DNA of 64,000 nucleotides. Origin: Pirellulales bacterium (GTDB taxonomy: Bacteria; Planctomycetota; Planctomycetia; Pirellulales; JAEUIK01). Where the stretch lies: positions 1-64,000 of the forward strand of contig JAIBBZ010000013.1 of NCBI GenBank assembly GCA_019694435.1. Direction: 5' to 3'. The notes beneath the pieces were generated by a model that was not told where the DNA came from, did no database searches, and saw only the letters and a program-made list of their open reading frames with translations. The translations under genes and the position numbers were made by a program. Positions 1 to 9,862 of the stretch are shown here, in pieces (the stretch's first letter is position 1; each line of letters begins with the position of its first letter).

Positions 1-861
<861 letters not shown>

Positions 862-1323
862 GGAGGAGGTTCCTTTCTCGATGTGTCGCCTTTACTCGCG
901 ATGGAGGGCTACATCTGGCAAGTGCTGTGCCGCACATGCCTCGGGTTCTCTGGCGTGTCGCAAGTAGCTGTTATGAAGAGGGTTACGGTTGCTGTTTCAA
1001 TCTTGTTGGCGGGCCAGGCGGAATCGCTTGCCGTAGCGGCTGCCATATTGACACACCGCCAAGGCGAGAGCGATTGCTGCTGTCAAATTGGCAGTAACAC
1101 GGGGAACCCGGAAATCCCTATCAAGAGCCGCCTCGCTGGCGAGTAATGCTCACTTCTCGCCGGTGGGTCAATCACCTCGCTGGCCGTGCGCTCGCCTTCG
1201 AGCCGTCCGCTCCTTGACACCCCCTAGCGACAAAACTACAAGGGGACTCGCTTCTTCTTCCGGCAGCCGCATTCTGGCTGCCGCGCTTTTTTCCGGGGGG
1301 CCCGACAGGGCGAGCCGATCTCC
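862..1323. other. Divergent intergenic region between dnaK and pheA
   Basis: 460 bases with no supported gene. It must hold the promoters of dnaK (minus) and pheA (plus), but I see no convincing sigma-70 or heat-shock promoter and no CIRCE repeat. A loose inverted repeat (GGCGAG at 1138-1143, CTCGCC at 1156-1161) lies about 280 bases upstream of dnaK. A clear hairpin followed by T residues sits just before pheA and is listed separately. Confidence 0.6.
1261..1292 (+). terminator. Intrinsic-terminator-like hairpin just upstream of pheA
   Basis: A perfect 8-bp stem (CGGCAGCC at 1261-1268, GGCTGCCG at 1276-1283) with a 7-base loop is followed by a run of six T (1287-1292). It has the form of a plus-strand rho-independent terminator. 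No plus-strand gene lies upstream in the window, and the pheA start is only 31 bases downstream, so it may be an attenuator in the pheA leader. Confidence 0.55.
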
Positions 1324-2445
1324 ATGGGCAAGGGCAAAACGTCCGTCAAGCCGGCTCGCACGGTTCCACGTTCGCCCGACCTCACCCGGTTGCGCAACGA
1401 AATCGACCGGATTGATTGCAAGTTGATCGAGCTGATGAACGAGCGCGCCGAACTGGCGCTGCAGGTTGGCAAGATCAAGGAGCAACAGGGCCAGCCCATC
1501 TACGCACCCAACCGCGAGGAGGAAGTCCTCAATCGCGTCGTGGCGATGAACCAGGGCCCTTTGACCGAGTGTTGCATTCGCGCCGTGTTCCGCGAGCTGA
1601 TCAGTGGAGCGCGGGCCCTGGAATCACATCTCAAGGTGGCGTTTCTCGGGCCGAACTACAGCTACAGCCACCTGGCCGCGCTCGATCGCTTCGGTCAGTC
1701 CGCCGAGCTGATTCCGGTGGCGAGCATTGCGGCGGTCTTCGAAGAGGTCAATCGCGGCCATGCCCATTACGGGCTCGTGCCGCTCGAAAACTCGACCGAC
1801 GGCCGCATCGCCGACACGCTCGAAATGTTCTCGCGCGCCCCGGTGCGCATCTGCGGCGAGGTGCAGTTGCGCGTGCATCACCACCTGTTGGGCCGCTGCG
1901 CACGCACAGAGATTCAAGAGGTCTACAGCAAGCCACAGGCCTTGTCTCAGTGCCGCAACTGGCTCGCCCGCCATTTGCCACAAGCCCGGACCGTCGAGGT
2001 GACCAGCACGACAACCGCCGCGCAATTGGCCCAGGAGAAACCGTACGCGGCGGCCATCGCCAGCCGCCAGGCGGCCTCGCACTATGGGCTGGAGATCATC
2101 TCCGAGAACATCGAAGACCACGCGACGAACATGACCCGGTTCGCAGTCATCGGCGATCATCCGAGCGAGCGGTCGGGCCGCGACAAAGTGGCCGTACTGT
2201 TCGAAATCGAGCACCGGCCGGGGGCGCTGGCCGACGCAATGAGCATTTTCAAGCGCAACCGGCTGAACATGACGTGGATCGAGTCGTTCCCGATTCCCGA
2301 TCAACGCGGGGCCTACATGTTCTTCGTCGAATTCGACGGTTTCGTGCGCGATGCGAAGGTGAAGCGGGCCCTGGCTTCGCTCCAGCAGCGCACCCGGCGA
2401 TTCGAGTTTCTCGGATGTTTTCCTGCCGCCGAGCCGGTCGGCTGA
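1324..2445 (+). CDS. pheA: Bifunctional chorismate mutase / prephenate dehydratase
   Basis: Converts chorismate to prephenate and then to phenylpyruvate in phenylalanine synthesis. The 373 residues hold an AroQ chorismate mutase helix bundle (about 18-105, with LRNEIDRIDCKLIELMNERA), a prephenate dehydratase domain (about 108-285, with LGPNYSYSHLAA, VPLENSTDG and the NMTRFAVIG signature) and a C-terminal ACT domain (about 290-365, with RPGALADAMSIFKR). Length and order match PheA. The usual ESRP motif of the ACT domain, part of the phenylalanine-binding site, reads ESFP here. The ATG at 1324 follows the hairpin at 1261-1292. Just upstream of the YjbR-like gene. Confidence 0.95.
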   Translation: MGKGKTSVKPARTVPRSPDLTRLRNEIDRIDCKLIELMNERAELALQVGKIKEQQGQPIYAPNREEEVLNRVVAMNQGPLTECCIRAVFRELISGARALESHLKVAFLGPNYSYSHLAALDRFGQSAELIPVASIAAVFEEVNRGHAHYGLVPLENSTDGRIADTLEMFSRAPVRICGEVQLRVHHHLLGRCARTEIQEVYSKPQALSQCRNWLARHLPQARTVEVTSTTTAAQLAQEKPYAAAIASRQAASHYGLEIISENIEDHATNMTRFAVIGDHPSERSGRDKVAVLFEIEHRPGALADAMSIFKRNRLNMTWIESFPIPDQRGAYMFFVEFDGFVRDAKVKRALASLQQRTRRFEFLGCFPAAEPVG

Positions 2446-2474
2446 CGCACCGCAGGCGGCGCACGGTAGCGGCC

Positions 2475-2855
2475 ATGCCTCCTCGCCCAATCACTCGCTT
2501 GCGCAAGATTTGCCTGGCCCTCCCCGAGGCCCACGAGGTCGAAGCTTGGGGCGCCCCGACGTTTCGCTTGCGCAACAAGATGTTCGCAATCTTCGCCAGC
2601 CGCACGAAGCATGCCGGCCGCGGGCGCGACGGCGTCTGGCTCAAGGCATCGCCGGGCGAACAGGGGCGGATGGTCGCGGCGGCGCCCAATCAGTTCTTTG
2701 TGCCGCCCTACATGGGGCCGAGCGGTTGGGTGGGGATCTGGCTCGACGGCGTGGTCGATTGGGAGACCGTCGCCGAGCTCGCGCGCGAGGCCTACCTGCT
2801 CATCGCCCCCAAGCGGCTGGTCGAGTCGTTGCCGCCGCGATTCCATCGCGACTGA
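2475..2855 (+). CDS. MmcQ/YjbR-like (CyaY-fold) small protein
   Basis: 126 residues, 29 bases after pheA. It begins with RLRKICLALPEAHEVEAWG, the typical opening of MmcQ/YjbR proteins, followed by FRLRNKMFAIFA and ending near LIAPKRLVESLPPRF. The family is a small DNA-binding or frataxin-like fold of unknown cellular role. The ATG at 2475 is the first in-frame start that gives the family's usual N-terminus; a much longer reading in the same frame would overlap pheA and is not credible. Confidence 0.8.
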   Translation: MPPRPITRLRKICLALPEAHEVEAWGAPTFRLRNKMFAIFASRTKHAGRGRDGVWLKASPGEQGRMVAAAPNQFFVPPYMGPSGWVGIWLDGVVDWETVAELAREAYLLIAPKRLVESLPPRFHRD

Positions 2856-3007
2856 CTCAGTGAGGGCTGGTTTTCGTCCCCCGAGGGCGCCCACCGCTGC
2901 CGCGCAGCGCCGACTCGTGTTACACTGTGTAGTCTGGCTTCGGCCGCACTTGCCAGCGAGGAGAGTGCGGCCGAGCCCATTTGGTCCCTGGGCGGTCGAG
3001 GTGCGCC

Positions 3008-4060
3008 GTGATAATTGTTCTGCAGCCGGGCGTCAGCGAACAGCAAATTCAGCACGTCATCGAGCGGATCGAAGCGCTCGGCCTGAAGGCTCACCTGAGC
3101 CGGGGTACGTTTCGCACGATCGTAGGCTTGATCGGCGACGAGTCGCTGATTCAATCGGGCCAGTTGCAATCGATCGCGGGCGTGGCCGAAGTCATTCCCA
3201 TCCTGCCGCCCTACAAGCTCGCGAGCCTGGAAGCTCATCCGCAGCCCAGCATTGTCAACGTGGCGGGCGTGAAAGTCGGCGGAGGCTATCTGGCCATGAT
3301 CGCGGGTCCCTGCGCGATCGAAAGCTTTGAACGTCTCGACGCGATTGCCCGCTCGGTGCGCGAGGCCGGCGCGAACATTCTCCGCGGCGGGGCCTTCAAG
3401 CCGCGCACGAGCCCCTATGCGTTTCAGGGCCTGGCCGAAGATGGCTTGAAGATTCTCCGCGACGTCGGCGACAAGTACGGCATGCCCGTGGTCACCGAGG
3501 TGATGGACCCCCGTCGCGTGGAACTCGTCGACCAGTACACCGACATGATTCAGATCGGTGCGCGGAACATGCAGAATTTCACGCTGCTGACCGAAGTGGG
3601 CCACACGCGCAAGCCGGTGCTGCTGAAGCGCGGCATGAGCGCCACGATCGAAGACCTGTTGATGAGCGCCGAATATGTCCTCTCGCAGGGCAACCCGGGC
3701 GTGGTGTTGTGCGAGCGCGGCATCAAGAGCTTCGACAACATCACCCGGAACCTGTTCGACGTCGCCGCGGTACCGGCGTGCAAGCAGCGTTCGCACCTGC
3801 CGATCATCGTCGATCCGAGCCATGCCACGGGACGCCCGGCGTTGATTCCGCCTTGTGCTCTGGCCGGCGTGGCCGCTGGCGCCGACGGCGTGCACATCGA
3901 AGTCCACAACTGTCCGGAAGAAGCCATGAGCGACGGGCCGCAGGCCCTGTTGCCGGAACAATACGCGGAAGTTGCCCGGCAAATTCGCGCCGTCGCCGAA
4001 GTGCTGGGCAAACGGATCAGTCCCTTGGCAGAGGAGGCCGCATGCGCCGCCCGTTCGTAG
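3008..4060 (+). CDS. aroF: 3-deoxy-7-phosphoheptulonate (DAHP) synthase, type I beta
   Basis: First step of the shikimate pathway: phosphoenolpyruvate plus erythrose 4-phosphate to DAHP. The 350 residues have an N-terminal ferredoxin-like regulatory domain (about 1-75, beginning [14 protein letters not shown]) and a TIM barrel with AGPCAIES (metal-binding Cys102), [18 protein letters not shown], and [10 protein letters not shown]. The GTG at 3008 is chosen because GAGG precedes it by six bases and the family starts with MIIV; an upstream TTG would add nine unlikely residues. The 3' end overlaps tpiA by 19 bases, so the two are probably translationally coupled. Confidence 0.95.
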   Translation: MIIVLQPGVSEQQIQHVIERIEALGLKAHLSRGTFRTIVGLIGDESLIQSGQLQSIAGVAEVIPILPPYKLASLEAHPQPSIVNVAGVKVGGGYLAMIAGPCAIESFERLDAIARSVREAGANILRGGAFKPRTSPYAFQGLAEDGLKILRDVGDKYGMPVVTEVMDPRRVELVDQYTDMIQIGARNMQNFTLLTEVGHTRKPVLLKRGMSATIEDLLMSAEYVLSQGNPGVVLCERGIKSFDNITRNLFDVAAVPACKQRSHLPIIVDPSHATGRPALIPPCALAGVAAGADGVHIEVHNCPEEAMSDGPQALLPEQYAEVARQIRAVAEVLGKRISPLAEEAACAARS

Positions 4061-4806
4061 CCGGTAACTGGAAGATGAATCTCGATCGGGCCAAGGCCGT
4101 GAGCCTGGCCCGGGCAGTCGCGACGGGAGCCGGGCGCCGGGCCGACGTCGAATTGGCGGTCTGCCCACCGCACGTGTATTTATGCGCGGTCGGCGAGGTC
4201 GTGGCCGGTTCGCCGGTGGCGCTGGGTGCTCAGAACATGTACCACGAGCCCTCCGGCGCCTTCACAGGCGAGACGAGCGCCGCGATGCTGCTCGACGTCG
4301 GGTGTCGGTATGTGATCCTGGGCCACAGCGAGCGGCGGCACCTGATGGGGGAGACCGACGCCGCCATCAATCGCAAGCTGCAGGCGGCGCTCGCCGCGGG
4401 GCTGACGCCGATCTTGTGCGTCGGCGAGCTGCTCAACGAGCGCGAGGCCGGGCGGACGGCGGACGTGATCCGTACCCAGTGCGAGGGGTCGCTTGCCGGC
4501 GTCGATGGCGAGCAAATGGGCAAGATCGTGATCGCATACGAGCCCGTCTGGGCCATCGGCACGGGGCGCAACGCGACGCCCGAGCAGGCGCAGGAAGTTC
4601 ATGCCGACCTTCGCAAGTTGTTGGCAGCCCGCTACAATGCGGCCGTCGCCGGGGGGGTTCGCATCCTCTACGGCGGCAGCGTGAAGGCCGCGAACGCGGC
4701 TGCCTTGCTGGGTCAGGCCGACGTCGACGGGGCCTTGGTCGGCGGGGCCAGTCTGCAAGCGGAAGAGTTCTTGGCCATCGCCGCTGGCGCGCCTCAGGCC
4801 GTATAG
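4042..4806 (+). CDS. tpiA: Triosephosphate isomerase
   Basis: Interconverts glyceraldehyde 3-phosphate and dihydroxyacetone phosphate in glycolysis. 254 residues, normal family length. The substrate-binding GNWKMN (Lys11) is at the N-terminus, the catalytic His lies in ILGHSERR, and the catalytic Glu in [11 protein letters not shown]; the phosphate-binding LYGGSVKA and GALVGGASL follow. GAGGAGG at 4031-4037 lies inside the end of aroF and sets the ATG at 4042. It may also receive the DHAP made by the microcompartment aldolase encoded later in the window. Confidence 0.97.
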   Translation: MRRPFVAGNWKMNLDRAKAVSLARAVATGAGRRADVELAVCPPHVYLCAVGEVVAGSPVALGAQNMYHEPSGAFTGETSAAMLLDVGCRYVILGHSERRHLMGETDAAINRKLQAALAAGLTPILCVGELLNEREAGRTADVIRTQCEGSLAGVDGEQMGKIVIAYEPVWAIGTGRNATPEQAQEVHADLRKLLAARYNAAVAGGVRILYGGSVKAANAAALLGQADVDGALVGGASLQAEEFLAIAAGAPQAV

Positions 4807-4883
4807 CGCGACGGAATCCCATCGCTTCAACCTGCGAGCCGATCGTGGCTAACGATCGCTCCGCGATTGTGAGTTAGTTTGCC

Positions 4884-5387
4884 ATGCTCCAAGCCCTGTG
4901 CATGATTCTGCTGCTGTTAGTCTCCGTATTCATGATCCTGCTGGTGCTGGTCCAGCGGGGTCGCGGCGGGGGGTTGGCCGGCGCCTTCGGCGGCATGGGG
5001 GGGCAAAGCGCCTTTGGCGCCAAGACGGGTGATCGCCTGATGTGGATTACCATCATTGTCGTAGGCGTGTGGATCGCGCTGTGCATCGCTTCGATCAAGG
5101 TGTTGAACCAGGACGACTCGCCGCTCAAGGTCGACTTGGGCAATGCGCCCGTCGGCGCGGGCGCCGCAGGAGGCCCCCCAGCAGGCGGCGCTCCGGCAAG
5201 CGGTGCTCCAGCAGCAGGTGGCGCCCCGGCCGCGGGCGGTGCCGCTCCAACAGGCGAGGCCCCGGCAACTCCGCCGGTGGAGCCTCCGGTGCAGACCACA
5301 CCCCCGGGTGACGCCGGGCCCCCGGGCGACGCCGGCGCTCCGGACAGCTCGGCACCCGCATCGACGCCCCCGCCCACCACCCCGTAG
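4884..5387 (+). CDS. secG: Preprotein translocase subunit SecG with long Gly/Pro/Ala tail
   Basis: Small membrane subunit of the SecYEG protein-export channel. The first 75 residues match SecG: membrane helix 1 (about 1-23), the cytoplasmic loop VLVQRGRGGGLAGAFGG, the conserved QSAFGAKTGD, then membrane helix 2 (about 51-71). After this the protein has about 90 extra residues rich in Gly, Ala and Pro with repeats such as GGAPA, giving 167 residues against the usual 75-120. The tail is low-complexity and its role is unknown. It lies in the tpiA-secG-yicC-gmk run. Confidence 0.93.
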   Translation: MLQALCMILLLLVSVFMILLVLVQRGRGGGLAGAFGGMGGQSAFGAKTGDRLMWITIIVVGVWIALCIASIKVLNQDDSPLKVDLGNAPVGAGAAGGPPAGGAPASGAPAAGGAPAAGGAAPTGEAPATPPVEPPVQTTPPGDAGPPGDAGAPDSSAPASTPPPTTP

Positions 5388-5459
5388 CCGCACGGCCGCC
5401 GCGGCGCCTGCTCGTGGCGGCATCGAGGGGCTCCTGTTTTCCTCCCGAGGGTCACGCCC

Positions 5460-6344
5460 GTGCTGTTTAGCATGACCGGCTTCGGCGAGGCACGCCGGCA
5501 AGAGAATCAGGTGAACGTCACCTGCGAAGTCCGCGCCATCAACAGCCGGTACTTCAAGATCACGGTCAAGTCGGCCGAAGGCTACGCCGTGCTCGAGCCG
5601 GAGATCGAAAGCGTGATCCGGCAGCGCGTGCGGCGAGGAACGATCCAGGTCAGTCTCTGGATCGAACACCAGCGCTCGGTCGAAGACTACCGCATCAACG
5701 AAGCCGTGCTCGAGGGTTATCGCCGCCAACTCGAATCGCTGGGCACGCGGTGGCACTTGCCGGAAACGATCGGGCTCGATCGATTGCTCTTACTGCCGGG
5801 CGTGATCGTCGACGCGCCGGCCGGGTTCAAGGATGCGACCGACGATTGGCCTGTGATTCGCGCCGCGCTCGAAGAAGCGATGGACAAGCTGGCCCGGATG
5901 CGCCGCGAAGAAGGCAAGGCCATGGCCGCCGACCTGCGGGCCAACGCCGCGGCGGTCTTGCGCGAATTGCAAGCCATCGAGGGCCGAGCCCCGCAGGTGG
6001 TCGATCAGTATCGCGAGCGGATGCTCGATCGCGTCAACAAGCTGCTCGCCGAGTTCAACGTCACGCTCAATCCCAGCGATCTGATCAAGGAAGTCGGCAT
6101 CTATTCCGAGCGCAGCGACGTCTCGGAGGAAATCGTCCGGCTGAAAAGCCACCTCGATCAGTTCGAAACGACGCTCGAACTGGACGAAGGCTCGGGCCGG
6201 AAGCTGGAATTCCTCGTGCAAGAGATGATGCGCGAGACAAACACGATCGGCTCGAAGAGCAACGATGTCGAGATCGCCCGTGGCGTGATCGAGATCAAGG
6301 CGGCGATCGAAAAGATCCGTGAGATGGTCCAGAACGTCGAGTGA
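5460..6344 (+). CDS. yicC: YicC family endoribonuclease-like protein
   Basis: 294 residues. The N-terminus SMTGFGEARRQ and the C-terminus with LVQEMMRETNTIGSKSND are the two conserved ends of the YicC family, known in E. coli and relatives as an endoribonuclease-type protein linked to RNA turnover and stress. The GTG at 5460 gives the typical four-residue lead before SMTGFG. It is followed within 16 bases by gmk, a neighbourhood (yicC-gmk-rpoZ) widely conserved in bacteria, which supports the call. Confidence 0.93.
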   Translation: MLFSMTGFGEARRQENQVNVTCEVRAINSRYFKITVKSAEGYAVLEPEIESVIRQRVRRGTIQVSLWIEHQRSVEDYRINEAVLEGYRRQLESLGTRWHLPETIGLDRLLLLPGVIVDAPAGFKDATDDWPVIRAALEEAMDKLARMRREEGKAMAADLRANAAAVLRELQAIEGRAPQVVDQYRERMLDRVNKLLAEFNVTLNPSDLIKEVGIYSERSDVSEEIVRLKSHLDQFETTLELDEGSGRKLEFLVQEMMRETNTIGSKSNDVEIARGVIEIKAAIEKIREMVQNVE

Positions 6345-6360
6345 GTGCGGCGGAAGGCGC

Positions 6361-6948
6361 ATGGCGAACGGTGCAGCAGGTCGCTTGATCGTGGTTTCCG
6401 GTCCCTCGGGTGCCGGCAAGTCGACACTGCTGAAGCGTGTCCTGGCCTCGACCACGCGTCCGCTGGTCAGCTCGATTTCGGCCACGACGCGGCCCCCCCG
6501 ACCCGGCGAGGTCGATGGACGCGATTACTACTTTCTCACGTCCGAGGAATTTGCCCGCCGCCGCGACGCGGGAGAATTCCTCGAATGTTTCGAGGTTTAC
6601 GGCCGTGGGCATTGGTATGGCACGTTGCGCAGCGAGGTGACCACTGGTCTTGCAGCGGGGAAATGGGTAGTCTTAGAGATTGACGTCCAAGGGACCGAGG
6701 CGATCCGCCGTCAGTTTCCGGCCGCCGTAACGATCTTCGTGCGGCCGAAGTCGTTTGCCGAACTGGAGAAACGGCTGCGCGACCGGGCCACCGAAAGCGA
6801 AGCGGCCCTGGCTCGACGCCTGGAGGTCGGCCGCCGAGAGCTGGCTGCTGCCGACACCTACGACTATCAGGTGATCAACGAAGACTTGGATCGGGCCGTT
6901 GCCGATCTGTGTCAGATCTTGAACCAACTCGGAGCTGAGAGCACATGA
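6361..6948 (+). CDS. gmk: Guanylate kinase
   Basis: Phosphorylates GMP to GDP with ATP. 195 residues, standard length. The P-loop GPSGAGKST is near the N-terminus, followed by [20 protein letters not shown] (GMP-binding), and later [12 protein letters not shown] and the lid-region Arg residues. The ATG at 6361 is chosen over an in-frame upstream ATG that would overlap yicC. The stop overlaps the rpoZ start (ATGA), indicating coupling. Confidence 0.96.
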   Translation: MANGAAGRLIVVSGPSGAGKSTLLKRVLASTTRPLVSSISATTRPPRPGEVDGRDYYFLTSEEFARRRDAGEFLECFEVYGRGHWYGTLRSEVTTGLAAGKWVVLEIDVQGTEAIRRQFPAAVTIFVRPKSFAELEKRLRDRATESEAALARRLEVGRRELAAADTYDYQVINEDLDRAVADLCQILNQLGAEST

Positions 6949-7211
6949 TTCCCGAACTGCTCGAAGAGGAAATCGTCAACAAAGTGGGCGGCCGATTCAA
7001 GCTGGCCACGTTGATGCAAAAGCGGATGGTCCAGCTCAACGCCGGCGCCCGTCCGCTGGTCAACATGGACTCGCCGGACAAGCTGCAAGTGGTCGTCCGT
7101 GAGATCATGGAAGACAAGATCTATCTCGACGAGTCGGCCGAGGTGCGGATCACGGGCGAGGCGACCGAGCAAGGCGGCGGTCCGCCCGAGCTGGATCTCT
7201 CGGCCCTGTAG
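6945..7211 (+). CDS. rpoZ: DNA-directed RNA polymerase omega subunit
   Basis: Small subunit that helps assemble the RNA polymerase core. 88 residues. The stretch [18 protein letters not shown] matches the conserved omega core (N.VG.RF.L......R), although the canonical ARRARQL is altered. Identity is strengthened by direct overlap with gmk (4 bases), the classic gmk-rpoZ pairing, with coaBC-type genes following. The ATG at 6945 is the only good start. Confidence 0.9.
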   Translation: MIPELLEEEIVNKVGGRFKLATLMQKRMVQLNAGARPLVNMDSPDKLQVVVREIMEDKIYLDESAEVRITGEATEQGGGPPELDLSAL

Positions 7212-7286
7212 ACCCAAGGCCCCATCGCTCGAGAAGCCGTCCCTCCGAATCGCTGACGATCACGCCCTTCGAGCTGCGGCGGTGCC

Positions 7287-7856
7287 ATGTCTGCTACGAA
7301 GTCTCCCGCCGGGCGCGAGCTGATCGTCGGGGTAACCGGGGGCATTGCCGCGTATAAGGCTGCGGCGCTGGTCAGTCAACTCGTTCAGCACGGCGACCAG
7401 GTGACGGTTGTCATGACGGCCGCCGCCGAGCGGTTTGTCGGCGCTGCCACCTTTGCCGCGCTGACCGGCCGGCCGGTGGCTCGCGAAGATTTCGACGCCG
7501 TTCAGTTCCCGCTCGGCACGCACATTGCGCTAGCCGAGCGTGGCGAGCTATTGTGCGTCGCTCCGGCGACGGCCGATCTTCTCGCCAAGGCTGCGACGGG
7601 CCGGGCCGACGATCTGCTTAGTACGCTCGTGCTGGCCTTTGGCGGTCCCATCCTGCTGGCCCCGGCGATGAATTCGACCATGTGGGACAAGCCGGCCGTC
7701 CAGAGGAACGTGGCCCAGTTGCGCGAGGACGGTTTCCAGATTATCGATCCCGAGGAGGGGTGGCTGAGCTGCCGGCGCAAGGGTGTCGGCCGGATGGCCG
7801 CGCCCGAGCGCATCGTCGCCGCGATTCATGCCGAGTTGGGCCGCAAGTCGAACTAG
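7287..7856 (+). CDS. coaC: Phosphopantothenoylcysteine decarboxylase (CoaC), stand-alone
   Basis: FMN-dependent decarboxylation of 4'-phosphopantothenoylcysteine in coenzyme A synthesis. 189 residues. The start VGVTGGIAAYKAAALVSQL is the flavoprotein fingerprint; APATADLLAKAATGRADDLL and LLAPAMNSTMWDKPAVQRN (the PxMNxxMW motif) are the catalytic and substrate-binding parts. In most bacteria this domain is fused to CoaB; here the reading frame ends naturally and CoaB begins 19 bases later in another frame. Confidence 0.94.
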   Translation: MSATKSPAGRELIVGVTGGIAAYKAAALVSQLVQHGDQVTVVMTAAAERFVGAATFAALTGRPVAREDFDAVQFPLGTHIALAERGELLCVAPATADLLAKAATGRADDLLSTLVLAFGGPILLAPAMNSTMWDKPAVQRNVAQLREDGFQIIDPEEGWLSCRRKGVGRMAAPERIVAAIHAELGRKSN

Positions 7857-7875
7857 CTCGACGGAGAACCGTGCC

Positions 7876-8526
7876 GTGGCGCACATCCTCATCACCTCCG
7901 GTCCGACGCGGCAGTACATCGACCCGGTTCGCTATCTGACGAACGCCTCGAGCGGGCGCATGGGCAAGGCGCTGGCCGAGGCCGCGCTGGCCCAAGGTCA
8001 TCGCGTGACGATCGTCAGCGGTCCGGTCGAAGTGCACTACCCGGCCGAGGCCCAGGTGGTCCCCGTCATTTCGACCGAAGACATGCTCGAAGCGTGCCGG
8101 CCCATTTTTGCCGAATGCGACGGGCTGATCGGCGTCGCGGCTCCGTGCGACTACCGTCCAATCCGGGTGTCGCCCGGTAAGATTGCCAAGACAGGCGATC
8201 CGCTGGTCCTGAACTTGATCGAGACGTCCGACGTCGTGGCGACGCTGGGTGCCACAAAAACCCGCCAATGGCTCGTCGGCTTTGCCCTGGAGACCGAGGA
8301 TCATCGATTGCGGGCGCTCGCCAAGCTGCAAAAGAAGAGCTGCGATCTGGTCGTGCTCAACGGACCCGACGCAATGAACTCGGCCGAGAACTCGGTCGAA
8401 ATTATCGACCCGGCCGGTGCGGTGCTGTCGGCCTTCAGCGGCCCGAAAGAGGACGTCGCCCGGCAGATTTTCGACGTCATTCAAGCGCGGCTCATCGCTC
8501 AGCCCGTCCGTCGCTCAGCGCCCTGA
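7876..8526 (+). CDS. coaB: Phosphopantothenate-cysteine ligase (CoaB), stand-alone
   Basis: Joins cysteine to 4'-phosphopantothenate. 216 residues. It opens with ILITSGPTRQYIDPVRYLTN, very like the CoaB start (TSGGT.E.ID.VR..TN), then SSGRMGKALAEAA and the later KLQKKSCDLVVLN segment. The GTG at 7876 is chosen because it places this opening at the N-terminus; an earlier ATG would run inside coaC. A separate coaC/coaB pair rather than a fusion is the notable point. Confidence 0.92.
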   Translation: MAHILITSGPTRQYIDPVRYLTNASSGRMGKALAEAALAQGHRVTIVSGPVEVHYPAEAQVVPVISTEDMLEACRPIFAECDGLIGVAAPCDYRPIRVSPGKIAKTGDPLVLNLIETSDVVATLGATKTRQWLVGFALETEDHRLRALAKLQKKSCDLVVLNGPDAMNSAENSVEIIDPAGAVLSAFSGPKEDVARQIFDVIQARLIAQPVRRSAP

Positions 8527-8545
8527 CAACGAGGGGGCAGGGCGT

Positions 8546-9862
8546 CTATTCCGGCCGCCCCGCGGGGAGCGGCACGTCGCGAAAGCAGATTTCCAGGCTC
8601 CGCTGCGAACGAATTCGCGGGTAGGTCAATCGCAACCTTACGGGTTGGCTGTCCTCGGCCGGAGTGCCGAAGGTGATCTTGAGACGCGCGGCGCCATCGA
8701 CCAGCGCATTGGTCTGCCCGTGAATGCGAAAAGCCCGGCCTGTTGCATCGAGCAACTCGACCTCATTTTCCTGCAGCAAGACGTCGGCCGGTTCGGGCAC
8801 CACGAGGTCGCGCAGCACCGTGAGGGTGGCATCCCAGCGGCCGCCGGGCTTGGATTCGAGCGCCGCGACGTCGAGCACCAGTCCGTCGCGCCGATGCGTC
8901 GAGGGCCGGTCAAGCTGCGAGATTTCGATCGTCTCGTGATCACCCACGGCGATCACGTCCCAAAGCAGGCAAAGCTCATCGAGACGACCGGTCACCGTGG
9001 CCGGCGGGTGCAGGCGCAGATCGAGCGACAGCTTTCGATTCGCGCTGCCGGCCACGTTCCAGCCACCGCTGGTGGGTTGCGGGGCCGACGGAAACGCCCG
9101 ATCGCCGACACGGATTTCGGCAACTTCGGGAGGCGACCGATAGGCAACCAGCTGCAGCCGATCTTCCCACATGATCTGCACGTTGATCTGAAAGGTGTGC
9201 GTCGTCTCGGTACGCAGCGTCTCGTAGTCGAGATCTTCCATGAATACTCGGCGGGCACTGGAAATCTGGGCCCGTACTGGGCCGGCATAGGCGACGGGGT
9301 TCTTGCCGGGCATCCCGGCGACGACGACCAGGCCCGGCCGCGAGGTGTCGTAATGTGGGCGCACGTGGTTGCCCGTTTGCGCACAGATCTGGTCGAGCGC
9401 CACCCAAAAAGTCGTCGCGCCTGCGGCGAGGTCCACGGGCTTGTCGTGGAACGAGCTGTATTGGTCGCCCAACAGCAGTTCGTTGCCGCTGCTCGCGCTC
9501 AGCCGCTTGAGCACCTGCGAGGCGGGCTCGGCGGCCGCCGATGCTTCCAGCGGCATGGCCGACCAGAGCTCGTGAACCTTAAGATCGCGCAAAATCTCCT
9601 TCGCGCGCAGGCGGACTTCGAGGTCGGGCGATTGCGCGGCCTGCTCGATCGCGACACGCGCCGCGGCGCCCGCGGCGAGCAGTTCGTCGCGCGCGGTGGC
9701 ACGGTTCTGGAACGAAGGGTCGCCGAGCCGTTCGACGAGCCGGGCCACACGTAGACCCTCGGCGGGAGCTGGAACGTCTTGAGCCAGCCCCAGGGGCGTG
9801 AGTGCCGCGGCGATGGCTGCCTGGCAGCAGCATCCGAGCCATGCGCGTGGGCAATGCGCCAT
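8546..9862 (-). CDS. Secreted protein of unknown function with HEAT-like N-terminal segment
   Basis: 438 residues on the minus strand, converging on coaB. The N-terminus has a cleavable-looking signal (about residues 1-27, ending near LGLAQDV). Residues about 35-85 read RLVERLGDPSFQNRATARDE followed by VRLRAKEIL, resembling one or two HEAT repeats, which are common in exported planctomycete proteins. The remainder is predicted globular with no motif I recognise; it could be beta-rich. GGAGAG precedes the ATG at 9862; an open frame further upstream is arginine/proline-rich and not protein-like. Confidence 0.75.
   Translation of the reverse strand: MAHCPRAWLGCCCQAAIAAALTPLGLAQDVPAPAEGLRVARLVERLGDPSFQNRATARDELLAAGAAARVAIEQAAQSPDLEVRLRAKEILRDLKVHELWSAMPLEASAAAEPASQVLKRLSASSGNELLLGDQYSSFHDKPVDLAAGATTFWVALDQICAQTGNHVRPHYDTSRPGLVVVAGMPGKNPVAYAGPVRAQISSARRVFMEDLDYETLRTETTHTFQINVQIMWEDRLQLVAYRSPPEVAEIRVGDRAFPSAPQPTSGGWNVAGSANRKLSLDLRLHPPATVTGRLDELCLLWDVIAVGDHETIEISQLDRPSTHRRDGLVLDVAALESKPGGRWDATLTVLRDLVVPEPADVLLQENEVELLDATGRAFRIHGQTNALVDGAARLKITFGTPAEDSQPVRLRLTYPRIRSQRSLEICFRDVPLPAGRPE

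Noticed and set aside
1228-1323. Phe-rich leader peptide before pheA (TTC TTC TTC ... TTT TTC)
   Set aside because: The frame has no ATG, GTG or TTG between the stop at 1225-1227 and the pheA start itself.
5150-5380. Repetitive GC-rich DNA
   Set aside because: It is the coding sequence for the SecG low-complexity tail.
8417-9754. Plus-strand open frame of 445 codons opposite the HEAT-like protein
   Set aside because: No signal peptide or motif; the minus-strand frame has a signal peptide, a ribosome-binding site and HEAT-like repeats.
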